Source of the DNA: Liquidambar formosana
Taxonomy: Eukaryota; Streptophyta; Magnoliopsida; Saxifragales; Altingiaceae
Assembly (NCBI GenBank): GCA_039720395.1
Contig: CM077833.1
Span: 11,593,133-11,657,132, forward strand
DNA length: 64,000 nucleotides
Direction: 5' to 3'
Both the position numbers and the translations under genes were made by a program. Position 1 is the first letter of the stretch, and each line of letters starts with the position of its first letter. The notes under the pieces were generated by a model, which saw only the letters and a program-made list of their open reading frames with translations, was not told the origin of the DNA and ran no database searches. Of the stretch, positions 11,259 to 23,480 are shown piece by piece.

Positions 11259-12911
11259 TGTTAGGATTATGCCCTAGAGCCAATCATAGAGATGATTGTT
11301 TAGGGATTAGGAACAATCATTTGATTTCATTTATGTATGTCACATTTATTATTGATTTAATAAAAGGGCTTATTCTATTATGTTTATATGCATCATTTAT
11401 ATTTACATAATATGTCCATGGAGTTAGAGTTGAGAATATGGAATTACAAAGAGTTGTAATTTTGAGACTATAGATATATCTCTGTACTAAACTCCTAAAG
11501 CATTCCTAGTTGAAGGTTCACTATGATGGACAGTAATGAACCATAGGACTAGCACTTGTTAGGTTGACTCTATAGGAGGATAGCTAGTCTCAAGCTATTT
11601 GTGTGGAGACACTACAACCAACAAGTGGGTGCCTATTACGAGAATAGGTACACTGAATGTGACCAAAGATATGAGATAAACTGAATGGAGTTTTCCTGCC
11701 TGTCAATCAGTTTCTCATTGTTATAGTGGTATAAGTAATCCTTAGACCTGAGACACCATAGTTGTCTTATGCATGTAGCTTTAGAAGTTTGATAACACTA
11801 AGTGCAAATCCTATTCAGGGGTTTGCAAAGGTGTTCATTGGCCCTACTGCTATGTGTGTGAAGGCATGTGAGTGATCAACAAGGGATCCATCACTCTCAG
11901 GAAAAGAGAGAGAATGTCTCATATAGCATTCATAATATAACTCATTAAATCCATGGCCATGGTAGGATGAATATGAAAATAGTTTCATGAGTTCATCAAT
12001 GAGTTGATATCTATGAATGAGTATAAAGTAATTGAACTAGGGACTTGACAGACTTCCATGTCCTATTAGTTCAATTGGAGACATTGTGTTGAAGGAAGGA
12101 TGCAATTGTAACCTATAAACTATAACAGAAGGGTTCTTTGTAAATGACTATTCACCTCATTAAGGACCACACCATGAGCCATATGCTAGGTGTTACTCAT
12201 GGTTAGTAGAAGCCCTAATTGATATAAGTGAGTTATAATCAATTAGGGAATTGGAAAGAGTTCCAATTAGACCCTAAATGGAAAGAGTTCCATTGTGCAC
12301 ACCTCGTGCTATTCCTACTACTTGATGATGTGAACCCAATGGGTCACACACTAATCATGCAAGAAGAGCTTTAAGGTCTATGAGAGAAAGGGCATAAGTG
12401 AATAAAAGAAAAGTTCTTAAAGGCTTAGTTTGTATTTGATATAAACTAGAGGAGTTATTGTGTAATTATGAGTAATTACACAAAACCTTTTAGGGTTAGA
12501 AATCCCCCTCATGGCCGGCCCTATAATGTGGATATATAAGCCACACAATGATGTGATGACATCATACTTTGGAGGCTCCCCAAGGGCTGGCCAGAATTTC
12601 CAGCCTCCCTCTCTCTCTCTCCTCTCTTCTCCTACACTAGCAACAACAAGGAAAAGGAGGAAAGGACTTGAAGCTCTAGCTAGGTGTGGATACCGTTGGA
12701 GGCAGCACACTTGGGCTGCTCATTCACCGCTGTCCGGAATCAAAGCTTGGAGCAAAAAGGAGAAGACCATTAAAACTGTAAGTGTTCTAACCCTCTTCGT
12801 AGTTAGGGTTTGATTTTGTGTTATGCATAGTTAGATTCATGGGATTGGGAATCGTAGGAAAAATTTTTATATTCCGCCTTTGTATTTTTCCCTCTTGTTC
12901 GATTCCCAACA
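11259..12911 (+). mobile_element. Copia B 3' LTR (1653 bp)
   Basis: Same length as 3226-4878 and nearly identical to it. It ends TTCCCAACA at 12911 and is not followed by a primer site. It abuts ATTTTACCC of a gypsy-type LTR, and that junction is internal in the intact copy at 34536. This marks the right edge of the copia array. The bases ATTTT (12912-12916) are the expected right-hand target-site duplication; the left copy would lie outside the window. Confidence 0.92.
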
Positions 12912-15280
12912 ATTTTACCCTCAAAAGTGTTTCATGAAGTTCAATTTTGATATGGCCTGATGATGAGTTTAGTGTGGTTATTTACGGATTATCCTTGAAG
13001 AATTAGTGCGAATCACAGCATGAGATTTTTGGTTAAAATGAAAAGAAAATTATTTTATTAAATTAGCCATTTTTATCATGACACTAACACGTGTACGTAT
13101 GTGATGAGTGTGTGTACGCACATACGATACATGTGCATGCGTGTTAGCGGTCAGTCTCCCAATTTTTATAAAAGACAATTTCCTTTTCCTATTCAGATTA
13201 GAAGTCTTTTATCATTATAAAATACCTTTTGATTATTCTCCAAGGAAACCTAGTCCAGGAAGGAAAGGGAAACTCCAGATTTCAGCTATAAATACTCTCT
13301 TAATGTCTTTAAACAAAGGAGAAGAGAGGAGGGTTTGGAGGGAGTGAAATTCGTCATAATTCAGCAGCAGATTTTCTGAAAACCAGCAGTCGTATTTTAA
13401 TCATAACTTTTTCATCCGAAGTCAGAATTTGATGAACTTGGTCTTGTTAGAAAGATAATTCAATTCTATACAACTTTGTATTTCACAAGCTTTGTCCAAA
13501 TCCAACGTTTTCATACCCAAAAACGCGATTGAAGTTGCTGCTGCTGCAAAGTGACGAGAATCACTTTTTCTTTTCTCTTGTTCTCTTTTTGTTTTCTATT
13601 TCTTTTCAAAGTTGAGTGAGTTTTGATCTCTTTGCTGTGATACCACTTTGACAAAGAGGAGGATTCGTGTTCGTTTGATTCACTCTAAAGACCTGAGGAG
13701 CCACGAACAATTGCATACAGCAGCAAGGAAGGCCCTTCCTAAGGTATTCTCCTTCTCTATTCAAGCTTAAACTAGGTTCTCATATGGGTTAGGCTTATTG
13801 CATGTTAAAGGTGACTTTTTTATCATGTATTAACACTCTAGCTAGTTAATATACATGGAATATCTATTTTTTTATCTACTGTTTAACATGCTTTAGGGCT
13901 ATCCTTTAGGTTTTTAATGCATAGTTATGATTCGTGTGCTCCTATTGTCCTTGTGTTAGGATTAGTGTCATTGCATGTTAGAGTTAGGATTTTCATCATG
14001 TTATATTGCTTTAGTTAGTTAATATGCATGATTTAATTTCTGTTTAGTTTGGTTTTAGCATGATTAAAGTATGTTTTGTATGTTTTTAAGCATATTTGTG
14101 AGTTTAGGGTTTTAGAGTCATTGTTTCGTGTTTGTTTTCATATAGCATGATAAAGTAGACTTTTTTATTTGGTTTTTCTTCGTGTTTGATGTATATGTTT
14201 TTCATATGGAGTAAACATGATAGTTTTGCATGCATGTTAGTATGTTTTAGGGTTTTTATGCATGATATGGTTCTAGGAATATGTTAGGACTTATTATTGT
14301 TCGCTGTTTTTGCTATTGGCATGCTTAGTGGATGATTTTAGGTCATAATACTATTCTGTCCAGATTTGCATGTTAGTGTTTTTGCATGGTTTTGAGCACT
14401 TGTAAGGGTGCAAATAGGTGTGGTATTTGTCCCATGGCAAATAGGGCTGCTTATGTCTGAAATGGCTAAATGCTTGGAGCTAATTGCGCTCAGGTAAGTG
14501 GGTGTGAAGGTGCCCCAATTCACCTTTCTTCTTAACTCATTCTCTTCTCCCTATTTAGGGTTAATTTTTAATATGATCCTATGGTTTAATTAGAGGTTTC
14601 CTTAACCAACAAAATTCTGGTTTTTATTAAAGTTTCCATTTTGTGGATTTCTTTCCTAAAATTAAACTTTCTATCTTATTCAACTCTTTTGATCAAATAA
14701 GGAAACCTAGGGTTTTTACCATAGGTTTGTATTAGGATTTAACCTTAGTTCTAATCGAACTACGTGGACTTTGATCCATGTATTTCGTTGCATGGTACGT
14801 AGGCGCTCTTCGTGAGGTTCAAGTCCGTTCTAGGATCCAAGCATCCTAGGTTTATTTATGTTTTCTTTTCTTCTTTTTATTTTCTGTTTTTATTTGCTTA
14901 TTATGCATGGATGGATGAATGAAATATATGATATGCATGCAATTCTTGTGATGATATACTTGCTGATTTTTGTATGGAAAGACTTTAATTTAGCCCAAAT
15001 GAACTGAGAGACCGAAAGGGTGACATGGGTGCCTATAGGCTTTGCCTAGAACCTTCCCATGTCATAACTTAGCCTTCGAATCCCCGATTTCTTTGGTTTT
15101 CAAAAGATTGGTTTTTGCCTTTCCTTTTTTATGGAGTCATTCAAATTGTTTTCCTAAAACAAACTATTTTTAGGGTTTTCCTTGTTTCCTTTAAAAAATA
15201 AGGTGGCGACTCCTTTCCTTTTTCTTTTTCAAACCCACTTTCTTTTCAATCCCTCGTGGGCCCAATTTCCGGGGTTCACA
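12912..15280 (+). mobile_element. Gypsy-type LTR, 3' part (split by the copia array)
   Basis: The 2369 bp correspond base for base in extent to 34536-36904, with only scattered differences seen. The first 418 bp of the LTR are missing here, and the break is exactly at the end of the copia B LTR. The LTR ends GGGGTTCACA at 15280. It contains the conserved block from about 15000 to 15100 shared by all LTRs of this superfamily in the window. The missing part should lie left of the window. CCAAG (15281-15285) would be its right-hand target duplication. The 79-residue frame at 13108-13347 is an LTR artefact. Confidence 0.82.
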
Positions 15281-17342
15281 CCAAGTTATTTGCAATTTGC
15301 ATGCAATATCCACCAAAGATAACAATTAACCAATCAAATTTTCAACCAAACAATTATCATGCTTTCAAATAGGCTATCACATGCTCAAAATACCACCGCA
15401 ATGATAATAAACAAATCTAGACAAAATTGAATTAGGGCTTAAAATCATCCATAAATCATGTAAATAACAAGAATCATGGATTAATAAAAACACTAATACA
15501 ACCCTATATGCAATGACTCAACTAATATGCATAAACACTAACAAAAACATGTTAAAATCTACCAATAATTATGAGCACATCCAATAACATCAATAAGCAT
15601 GATAACAAAGTCTATTCCAATCAAAAAGCTAATATTTTATGTAAAATATGAAAAAGGGCCTTCCTACGGTGAGCTTTCTTAAGAAAAACTATTTTAGGAT
15701 AATTTTATGTAAAATACTCAGTATAGGAAGGTGCAATCATCATATCCTACATAAAATATATATCCTAGAATACAATAGAAGCGATTTCATACTTAAACAC
15801 ATCACAGAAAGCTCTCATGCAAACACTAATTAGTAAAAAAGGATAATCATACTCTGAAAAGGATAATGTCTCCAAAAACCTAAGAAATCAACTATATGCA
15901 TGCAACAAACACCATAGTTATTCTACATGTATCACATATATAACAACTATGAAGGAAAATTAGCAAAAATCCCTAACCTAGCAAGCTACATGAAACTTAC
16001 CCAAAACAAGGATAATAAAAACCCTAGAATCACAACTATGCATTAAACCACATGAAATAACCCTAAGGCATGCAAAACTAATCATGAAATGACATTTAAA
16101 TCATGTATATTAATTAATAGAAGTATCAACACATGATAAAAACCCTAGCTTTAGCATGCAATAAAGCTATTCTAAGTAAAACCCTAATTTCAGCATCATA
16201 GCGATAAACACTTACTTTAGGTTGAGCCTTCTTATTGTTGTAAAGACTCTCTTCTTCTCTTGTGACCAACTTGAAAAACTCTCCTTCAAACCTCCAAGAA
16301 AAACTTCAGCTCTCCTTTGGAAGTCACTCTCTTATTCTCTCTCAGAAATTAGGTTTAATGCATAAAAGTGGCTCCCCTAATGCTGAAACATAGTGGGGTA
16401 TTTATAGGGTTTAAGTGGAATAAATCAATGGTTGGTATTAAAACCCTAAATATCAACCCAAGGGTCATTAGAGACTCTCTTGGGGCTCAAGTCACTCAAA
16501 TAGGGCCGAAAATATGATGAAAAGTTGGATAAAGGCGGAAAAATCCTTCAAAATAGGAAGGAATCCTGCCGCTTTGGCAAAAAATTAGGAAAGTGGCTCG
16601 GGTGACCACCCAAGGTTGGGTGGTCATCCGAGCCCTCATTATGTTTTCTCCTTTTTTGCACCCTTTCAACTTCCAAAAGTGTTTTAAGGGTCAAATTAAA
16701 TCCGATTTTGACGAAACGAAAGCCAAAACGACCGTATTTTGATAAAGAATACATTTTAAGACATTTTAGGGCAAAAAAATCCCTAACCATGGGTGCATGT
16801 TTAGGTTTTATGAAGGTGGCTAATCACTATGCACCATCGTCGCAAAGCTTAAGTATGCACATAGGCTCGCACTGGATGCTTTCTAATTCAAAATTCAACC
16901 TTTTAAAACAACTTTAGGAATGAAATTAAGATTAATTAAAGTCAAATGAGTGGGAATTGGGTGAAAATCATGAGCCGATTTGAGCCAACCAGAAGTGGGT
17001 CTCTTAACCAACTTGAACTATAGTGAGCCATTTTAACCCTAAGCCATTAATTCATCAAATTGAGCCTATAAATATCTCATATGTATCAATATGAACTTCA
17101 ATTGACAACCTGGGGATCATTTCAAGGTAAAATGGAAAGTTTGTGACCTAAAAGACGATTATGCCCCTTAAGTCACAAAAGCTCTTAGTAACCCTCAAGA
17201 TCAACTCCAAATTGAACCAAAATTCATACCCATTATCCTTAGGACCTTAAAAACTTAATGCAAAAGACTAGACTCAAAAAGGAAACAAAAAGTCACATGG
17301 AATGGCAAACCCTAGCTAGGATGACAAAAATGGGGTGTGACA
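15281..17342 (-). mobile_element. G1 gypsy 3' LTR, 5' portion (minus strand)
   Basis: Read on the minus strand the LTR starts TGTCACACCCCATTTTTG at 17342 and runs to 15281, where it is cut by the plus-strand LTR ending at 15280. About 1 kb of its 3' end is missing and should lie left of the window. It shares with 38046-40438 a segment (about 15650-15850 here) absent from the other LTRs, so those two belong to the same subfamily. The assignment to G1 rests on strand and position, since no clear purine tract was found at 17343. Confidence 0.7.
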
Positions 17343-17684
17343 GAAGCGCTTCATTGGTGAACAAATTTCACTTGTGAACCAATGACAAAAGAACAACCCA
17401 TTTTTTCTTAAAATATTAATTCATTAATGCCTACAAGCCTAAATGAAAGCATCATATCTCATCACGCGCTGATTACGCCCAATCATCTATATACTGTGCA
17501 TGCCAACTTTGTTGGTTAATCCTTGCAAATTCCCAATACTATGCACTGATTTTGTTAGTGATTCTAACCATGGTCTTCTCATAATGCTGAGCTAGTGACA
17601 CTAGTAAACTCAATGCATTACAAGGCATCTTATTAGCACACCAATTTAATTGGTTACCACTAAATAAGGTTCAATATTCATAGC
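17343..17684 (-). other. G1 3' untranslated region next to the LTR
   Basis: No coding potential seen. It contains an inverted repeat at 17348-17382 with perfect 8-bp arms TCATTGGT and ACCAATGA. I did not find a convincing polypurine tract at the LTR edge, so the exact end of the internal region is uncertain. Confidence 0.4.
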
Positions 17685-18250
17685 AAGTTTTTACTTACTA
17701 TAAATTATCACACAATTCGAGAAAGTTTTCATTATCCTCATATTAAATTCAATGAGTCTTTCCAAGACAAAATTATCATAAGTTATCACATAACGTGAAA
17801 AAGGTTTCATTATTCTCACATTAAGTTATCAAGTCATATAGTAAGTTTCTACTTACTATCATTTGATGTGAGAAAGGTTTTTTTATTCCCATATCAAATT
17901 ATAAAGACAAAATCATCATAAGTTATCACAGAACGTGAGAAAGGTTTCATTATTCTCACATTAAGTTATCAAGTTATATAGTAAGTTTCTACTTACTATC
18001 ATTTGATGTGAGAAAGGTTTCATTATTCTCACGTTAAGTTATCAAGTTATATAGTAAGTTTCTACTTACTATCATTTGATGTGAGAAAGGTTTCCTTATT
18101 CTCATATCATAAGTTATCACATAATGTGAGAAAGGTTTCATTATTCTCACATTAAGTTATCAAAACAAAATCATCATATAGTAAGTTTCTACTTACCATA
18201 AACTATCAACCAATGAGAGAAAGGTTTCATAATTCTCACATTAAGTTTAA
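17685..18250. repeat. Tandem repeat array in the G1 3' region (unit about 72 bp)
   Basis: About seven imperfect units, some truncated or spaced. Each is built from two inverted repeats: TAGTAAG-TTTCTA-CTTACTA, and TGTGAGAA...TTCTCACA around AGGTTTCATTA. The best preserved units are at about 17823-17890, 17943-18015 and 18036-18110. Tat-lineage gypsy elements are known for variable tandem repeats between pol and the 3' LTR, and this array sits exactly there. Confidence 0.85.
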
Positions 18251-18788
18251 TAAGTTCACAAGGTCATCAAATAAGGAGGCTATTCAACCTTCAATCCAAA
18301 ACCCCGACTCATAAGGAAATATACTCACTTCATGAAAGCAACAATTCACATGTAAATAGGGAAAGTATAATTATCCCTAATGGCAACAAATCATAGTAAT
18401 AAGGGAATAAATTAAACCCTAATGATCATAAATCATATGCATAGGGGGATTCATTCAATCCTATTAGCAAACCATGCCTACATAGGGGCCACCAATGCAA
18501 TCCATCTTAAAATCATTTTATGTGAATCAATAGCAAAATATTCATTTAGTTTTCAACTCAAAATAAGCCTAAGATTTCATCTTAGTGAAGGTTCAATGGC
18601 ACGAATAGGTGAACATGGGCTAAACGAGCAAAACGGAGCAAGTGAGGTAGGGTAACCACCCTACATTGGGCGGCTAGCCACCCAAGCCCAGGTGGCTAGC
18701 CATCCAAGGCTGGGCGGTTAGCCGAGCCTGGCCCTCCAAAATTCTGGGTTTTTAAACCCTTTACCCCCCATTTTATGCACACAAGCCA
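18251..18788. other. Non-coding G1 segment between tandem repeats and plus-strand gene
   Basis: AT-rich to about 18600, then a GC-richer patch (18650-18740) with repeated GGCTAGCC and GGGCGG words. Similar patches recur in the gypsy-type LTRs near 47400 and in G1 near 19940. A 77-codon frame at 18422-18655 has no recognisable features and I do not call it. Confidence 0.4.
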
Positions 18789-19674
18789 CCAAGTGGAGTT
18801 TTACGACAAGTCCAAGGAAACATGAATGTAACTGTGACTCCTTCCATGCCACCAGTGAACATGAGGCATGCAAATCACCTAGTAGGAAATGAATTGGAAG
18901 AAGCTTTGAGGGGATGGGATGCTGAAGGGTTCACTTCTCCCCATATTGAATACACTGCCTTTTGTCAACAATATCTGATGAAACCTAGGGTCATTGGTTT
19001 CCCACCTCAAGGGGCGAGTTCTCAAAAAGTCAAATTTTCTTTATGATTATAAGAGAAACTTCTCTTGACAAGTGTATTAATTACAGGGCCGACGAGCTAG
19101 AGGGCATAGCTCCATAGTTGGCTCAGTCACAGGGATGACTTATAGTCTTGAGGATGATAACATTGAAGGAAATCAACCTCAACCTCTCCCACAACCTAAC
19201 TGGCATGTGGACTTGTGCAATGGGATGGATTTTGTTAGGACTGCTATTACTCACCCTATTTTCGATGAGACTCCCAAGATAGATACAAGTTGTGAACATA
19301 TGAGTTCTTGCCTTTCAAACATTTCTTATTCCAAGCAAATCTTGCTTTATTATTCTTAACCATGTCAACTATTCTAGGTACTTGTGGAGTATGCCTAAGA
19401 ATATATCGACCTTAGTGAAGGCTTGAGGTGGGATCTTGTGCAAATGAGTTTAGTAAACTCAGTTCTAGAAGCACGCTTGAATCCCCAAGTGAGTGATTAT
19501 CTCATTAACTTTTGACTAAGATTGGCACCATTACCCTATTAATCCATTTCTTTTCTTATGTTAGGCCTCATCATCACATCCACCACAACTTTTGCCTCCT
19601 TCTAAAGCTCCTTGTTTAGGTCATGATGGAGCTAGGCCAAGTCGAAAGAGGAGACCACCAGGGAATCATTGAGC
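18789..19674 (+). pseudogene. Interrupted multi-exon reading frame in G1, unrecognised product
   Basis: Coding-like blocks lie on the plus strand, opposite to G1 pol: 18822-19046, 19088-about 19300, 19379-19481 and 19565-19672. The third block ends at a GTGAGT donor (19482), and the fourth starts after a TTAG acceptor (19564) and ends at a stop with a basic tail (PSRKRRPPGNH). The third block has an in-frame TAA (EYA-stop-EYIDLSE), so it is not functional as is. I do not recognise the family. It lies directly upstream of the DUF7745-like gene on the same strand and may be a second module of that antisense locus. Confidence 0.4.
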
Positions 19675-20118
19675 TTTGTTTACCTTTTGCTTGGAATATG
19701 GGACCCCAACTACCTTCTTATCATGTAATAGCTAGGAATTGCAATTACCAACTTTGAATACCTTATCATGGATACTTTATGAATCCTTGTAGAACTTTAT
19801 TGCAATGGTTTCATCATGCATTTTATGAAAAATAGACTCAATTTGAGCTTATAAGGGTCAAAACACCTTAAAAAGGTCAAATAGAGGCAATACAAGGCAA
19901 AATTGGGCAAAACAAGACGACGGCCTTGGGCTAGGCCCAAGCGGCTAGCCACCCATGCTTGACTGGTCGCCTAAGCCCGAAGCGGTGTTTTGCCCAGTTT
20001 TAGGAAACTTCCTATTTTGATGACTCCATACCTTCCATAACTCGGATTTGTGAATTTTTTCCTAAAAAAACACATCTAAGGGGTCTTAAAACCTACTTAC
20101 ATTCATTGAGAGCAAGTT
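19675..20118 (+). other. Spacer between the two plus-strand modules of G1
   Basis: No coding potential seen. Includes a GC-richer patch (19930-19990) of GGCTAGCC-like words and the run-up to the ATG at 20119. Confidence 0.35.
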
Positions 20119-21377
20119 ATGGAAGCCCTAGACAAATTCTTAGGTGATTTTCTGAAAGTTATGAGTGCGGAGGAAAAGATGGAGTTCAAGTGCTACTGTT
20201 TGGATTTGCTGTTCTCTCTAATGCATGTGAAGCTTGAAACCACTCTTCTTACTACTGCTACATACTTTTGGGATCCCCAAATTCATGTATTTCTCTTCAA
20301 CTACGAGGACCTATGCCTAATAATGGAGGAATTTTATGCTTTGTATGGAGTTCCATTTGCAGGACCTTTCATCTTCCCAATACCACGCTCAAGTTACCTG
20401 ACTTTGTTCTCCAACTTCCTTGGGATTTCCCAACAAGAGGCCTTTATATTTGTGAAGGACCACATGGTGAATTTAATGCAATTAGCAACTTCCTTTTTGG
20501 CTCATGATAGCAAAGGTACCCTGAATTTTACCTTTAATGTTTAACATGCACTTGCTTTCTACTTGCTTGGTTGCTTCCTTATTTCCAATGGCACTTTTTA
20601 TGCCCCAATTCAAATATATGAGTTGATCCCTTTCTTTCTTAAACGTCACAACCTGATTCCTATGGTGCTAGCTGAAACCTTAAATGGCTTAGACAAAGTA
20701 CATGATGACCTATAAGCCCCACTAGGAGGGAACCCCATTTTATTGTAGATGTGGTTACTTGAACAGCTTAATTTTTTATCTCTGACCACCATCAACCCAT
20801 ACAAACCTCAACATTACTGTTGTCACTAAGTCGAATTCCCTGGACAATTCTTTTTAAGGGAATGGTTAGGTTATTTCCAAACACTGTCATGGCAGAACAT
20901 TAAATGGTTTGTTTTCATATGGGGATGCAATGAACAGGTGCTTCTCCGAACCTTTGGATGTGCTTTAGTCAAACTCATAGGGTTGAGATCAACTTCCTTC
21001 TATTGGACTATCAGAATCCTACGTCAGATGGGTGCCATGCAAACCATACCTACTTCTGTGGTATCAGATCATTTTATTGAACCTGTGGGCCTTACAATGG
21101 TTAAGTGGGCCAAAACTCGATGGACTGACCGCTGAAGTTGACTCGAATTGAAAATACTGATGGCTCTTATGTTTTGAGCCCTAAATATAAGACATGGCTA
21201 AAAGCTAATTTGGGTGAAAGGGAGACCATACGCAGAGAAAGGATTTTTAACCTTATCAAGGACACAAGACTTGGGCTTTGTAAGGAGGACATCTTTGAAG
21301 CAGTGGAAGTAGCGCATGCCCATAACTTACGAAAGAAAAGAAGACTCGAAAGAGAAAAGAAGAAAAGAAGACTCTGA
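20119..21377 (+). pseudogene. DUF7745-like gene carried antisense in the G1 gypsy element (degenerate)
   Basis: The first block (20119-20544, 141 codons from an ATG) has the DUF7745 pattern around FWDPQIHVFLFNYEDLC, continuing into a MEEFYALYGVPF segment. After a break, 20650-20760 reads around HNLIPMVLAETLNGLD, the family's LAET motif. Block 20938-21135 includes IRILRQMGAMQTIP, the family's VLRQ(L/F)G-type motif. Block 21138-21377 is a lysine/arginine-rich C-terminal tail. At least two stops or frame changes separate the blocks. The gene is convergent with pol, which ends near 21715 on the other strand. Antisense accessory genes of this sort are known from Tat-lineage gypsy elements. Biochemical role unknown. 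Confidence 0.7.
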
Positions 21378-21714
21378 AGAAACTCAAGAGAACTTAAAGA
21401 CTCAGGGAATAAGACAGCTATGGAATGTCAATAGCTTTTCTTAACATTAATAAATTGCTATGTCAATCAATTAGTTCTAAATGAATTGCCAATAATAATT
21501 TACTTTTAAGATTTGACGTTGTTGTGTTGTTTGGACCACACCCACAGTAACTTTATGGGTTGCCTACGTACCCCCATCTTTTTTCTTTTTTATTTTATTT
21601 TATTTATTTATTTTTTAGAATGGGGAATCAAGTCCTTGTAGTTCAAACGCCTTAACTTTTGCCTAGGCCACCCTTGGGCTTTTTCAACCTAGCAGGCCTC
21701 ATACACAATATTTC
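21378..21714. other. Convergent intergenic segment of G1
   Basis: Lies between the 3' ends of the plus-strand DUF7745-like gene and the minus-strand pol. Low-complexity T/A run at 21580-21615. Nothing else recognised. Confidence 0.5.
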
Positions 21715-22970
21715 TTCAACTGATCCAAATTAGTGGGGCGAGCGAACTCAATTCCATCTAAATCCATGAGACGAACAACCTCTATTGGCAATATCTCATT
21801 AATGATATACGGGCCACCCTAACTTGGCTTGAAATTTCCTTGTGGATAAAAAATTGGTGCTCTGATTTCCTTTAACACTAAATCTTCCTTTCTTCAAACC
21901 TCGGTCTTTGACACGCTTGTTGAATGCTCTCGTAACCCTTCGCTGATATCCCTACACATGGTACAAGGCTCTCAATCAGCTTTTGTCTAGTAATGCCAAC
22001 TTATCATTGCGAATTTTCACCCAGTCCACTTCTGCTATATGAATTTCCATGGCAATTCGTAGTGATGGAACTTTTAACTCAACTGGTAAGATAGCTTCCA
22101 TCCCATACACCAAAGAATAGGGGGTAGCCCCTATCAATGACCTTACAGATTTCCTATAGCCCCATAGGGCCAATAGTAGCTTCTTATGACAATCAGTGTA
22201 AGTGTCCGCTGTTTTCTATAGTATCTTCTTGACATTCTTGTTAGCGGCCTCTACTACTCCACTAGTTTGTGGACGATAAGGGGCTGAGAAGTGGTGCACT
22301 ATGTTGTACTTTTACAAGAGCTCCTTAGTTTCTTTCTGAAAGTGCTAACCATTGTCTGAAATAATCTCATGAGGTACCCCATATCTGTAGATAATATTGA
22401 ACTATATGAACTATGCCACTTTCTTAGCATTCAATGTCTTGAAAGAAGCTGCTTCCACTCATTTAGTGAAGTAATCAATAGGTACTAAGATCTATTCATG
22501 CCTATTAGATGCCTTTAGCTTAATCTGCCCAATTATATCTATCCCCCACACTGCAAATGGCCATGGTGACGACATGCTTGTTAAAGGCGTGGAAGGCAAG
22601 TGTTGTCCATTAGCAAAGATTTGACACTTATGGCATCTCTTGACATGTGTATGGAAATCTCTCTCCATTGTAGACCAGTAATAACCTAGCCTCATGATCT
22701 TTTTAGCCAACATATAACCATTCATATGCGGTGCCCCAACTCCTTCATGGATTTCCCTAACAAGATGTTTTCCTTCTTCCTCGGTAACACACAAAAGATG
22801 GATCCTGTCGTACGACTTCCGGTACAACTTCCCCCCACGTAGAACATAGTAGCTTACTAACCTCCCCGGTGTCCTTCTATTAACGTGGGATGCTCTTTCT
22901 GGATATTCCCTTTCCTTAATAAACTTCATTATATCATGGTACCAAGGACGGCCATCCTTCACCTCTCCTT
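21715..22970 (-). pseudogene. Gypsy integrase (G1 pol, C-terminal part), interrupted
   Basis: Reading the minus strand, 22962-22492 contains the HHCC zinc-binding region: HEGVGAPH, then about 30 residues later CHKCQIF. The core begins at WGIDIIG, which supplies the first catalytic aspartate. Block 22173-21976 carries the GATPYSLVYGMEAILPVE motif typical of gypsy integrases. The C-terminal strand around NFKPSWGGPYII and FARPTNLDQLK, read with frame changes, brings the end to about 21715. Several stops between 22490 and 22180 interrupt the core. No chromodomain was seen, as expected for the Tat group. Confidence 0.85.
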
Positions 22971-23049
22971 CTCAGATAGAACAGCAGTACATAGGTCTTT
23001 CTCTACATTCTATCACCAACGGCTTTACATTCCATCTATTCGGTATTTC

Positions 23050-23480
23050 CACTATAGAAGCTAGAGTTGCTAAAGCATTAGCAAATTGATTTTTATTCGT
23101 TGACAAATAGTTGAACTCTATTTCCACAAATTTTTTAGTCAAGGCTTCTAAGTAGGCATGATACGGTAGTACCTTCTTATCACGAGTCTTCTACTCCCCT
23201 TTTATCTAGCAGATAATCAGTGCTGAGTCCCCAAAAACTTCCAACTCTTTGATCCCCAATTCTAATGCAACTTCTAGTGTAAGGAAGCAAGCTTCATATT
23301 CAGCAATGTTGTTGGCAGCTTCAAACCCTAACTTAATCGCCAATGGTGTGAATGCCTCCTCTCCTCAGGTAAGACCAATAGCACTCCTATCCCATACCCT
23401 CTTTTATTTGCAGCGCCATCAAAGTATACTTTCTAGGTCTTCTTTCCGATTTCCAGGACGTCCTCATTAGGGAATTGATC
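23050..23480 (-). pseudogene. Second RNase H domain of G1 pol, interrupted
   Basis: Read on the minus strand from about 23425, a DGAANKRGYGIGV-type start leads to a segment about 60 residues on resembling LELGVKKLEVFGDS, then to a segment with legible RNase H-like residues. Frameshifts and stops split it. A second RNase H following the RT-connected one is a known trait of Tat-lineage gypsy elements and supports that assignment. It sits between the first RNase H and integrase. Confidence 0.6.

Noticed and set aside
13108..13347. 79-codon frame, also at 34732-34971
   Set aside because: Located in two near-identical LTR copies with no protein features; conserved only because the DNA is recent.
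17823..18110. Regularly spaced repeats that could suggest a CRISPR array
   Set aside because: Repeats are imperfect and contiguous without unique spacers, and the setting is a plant retrotransposon.
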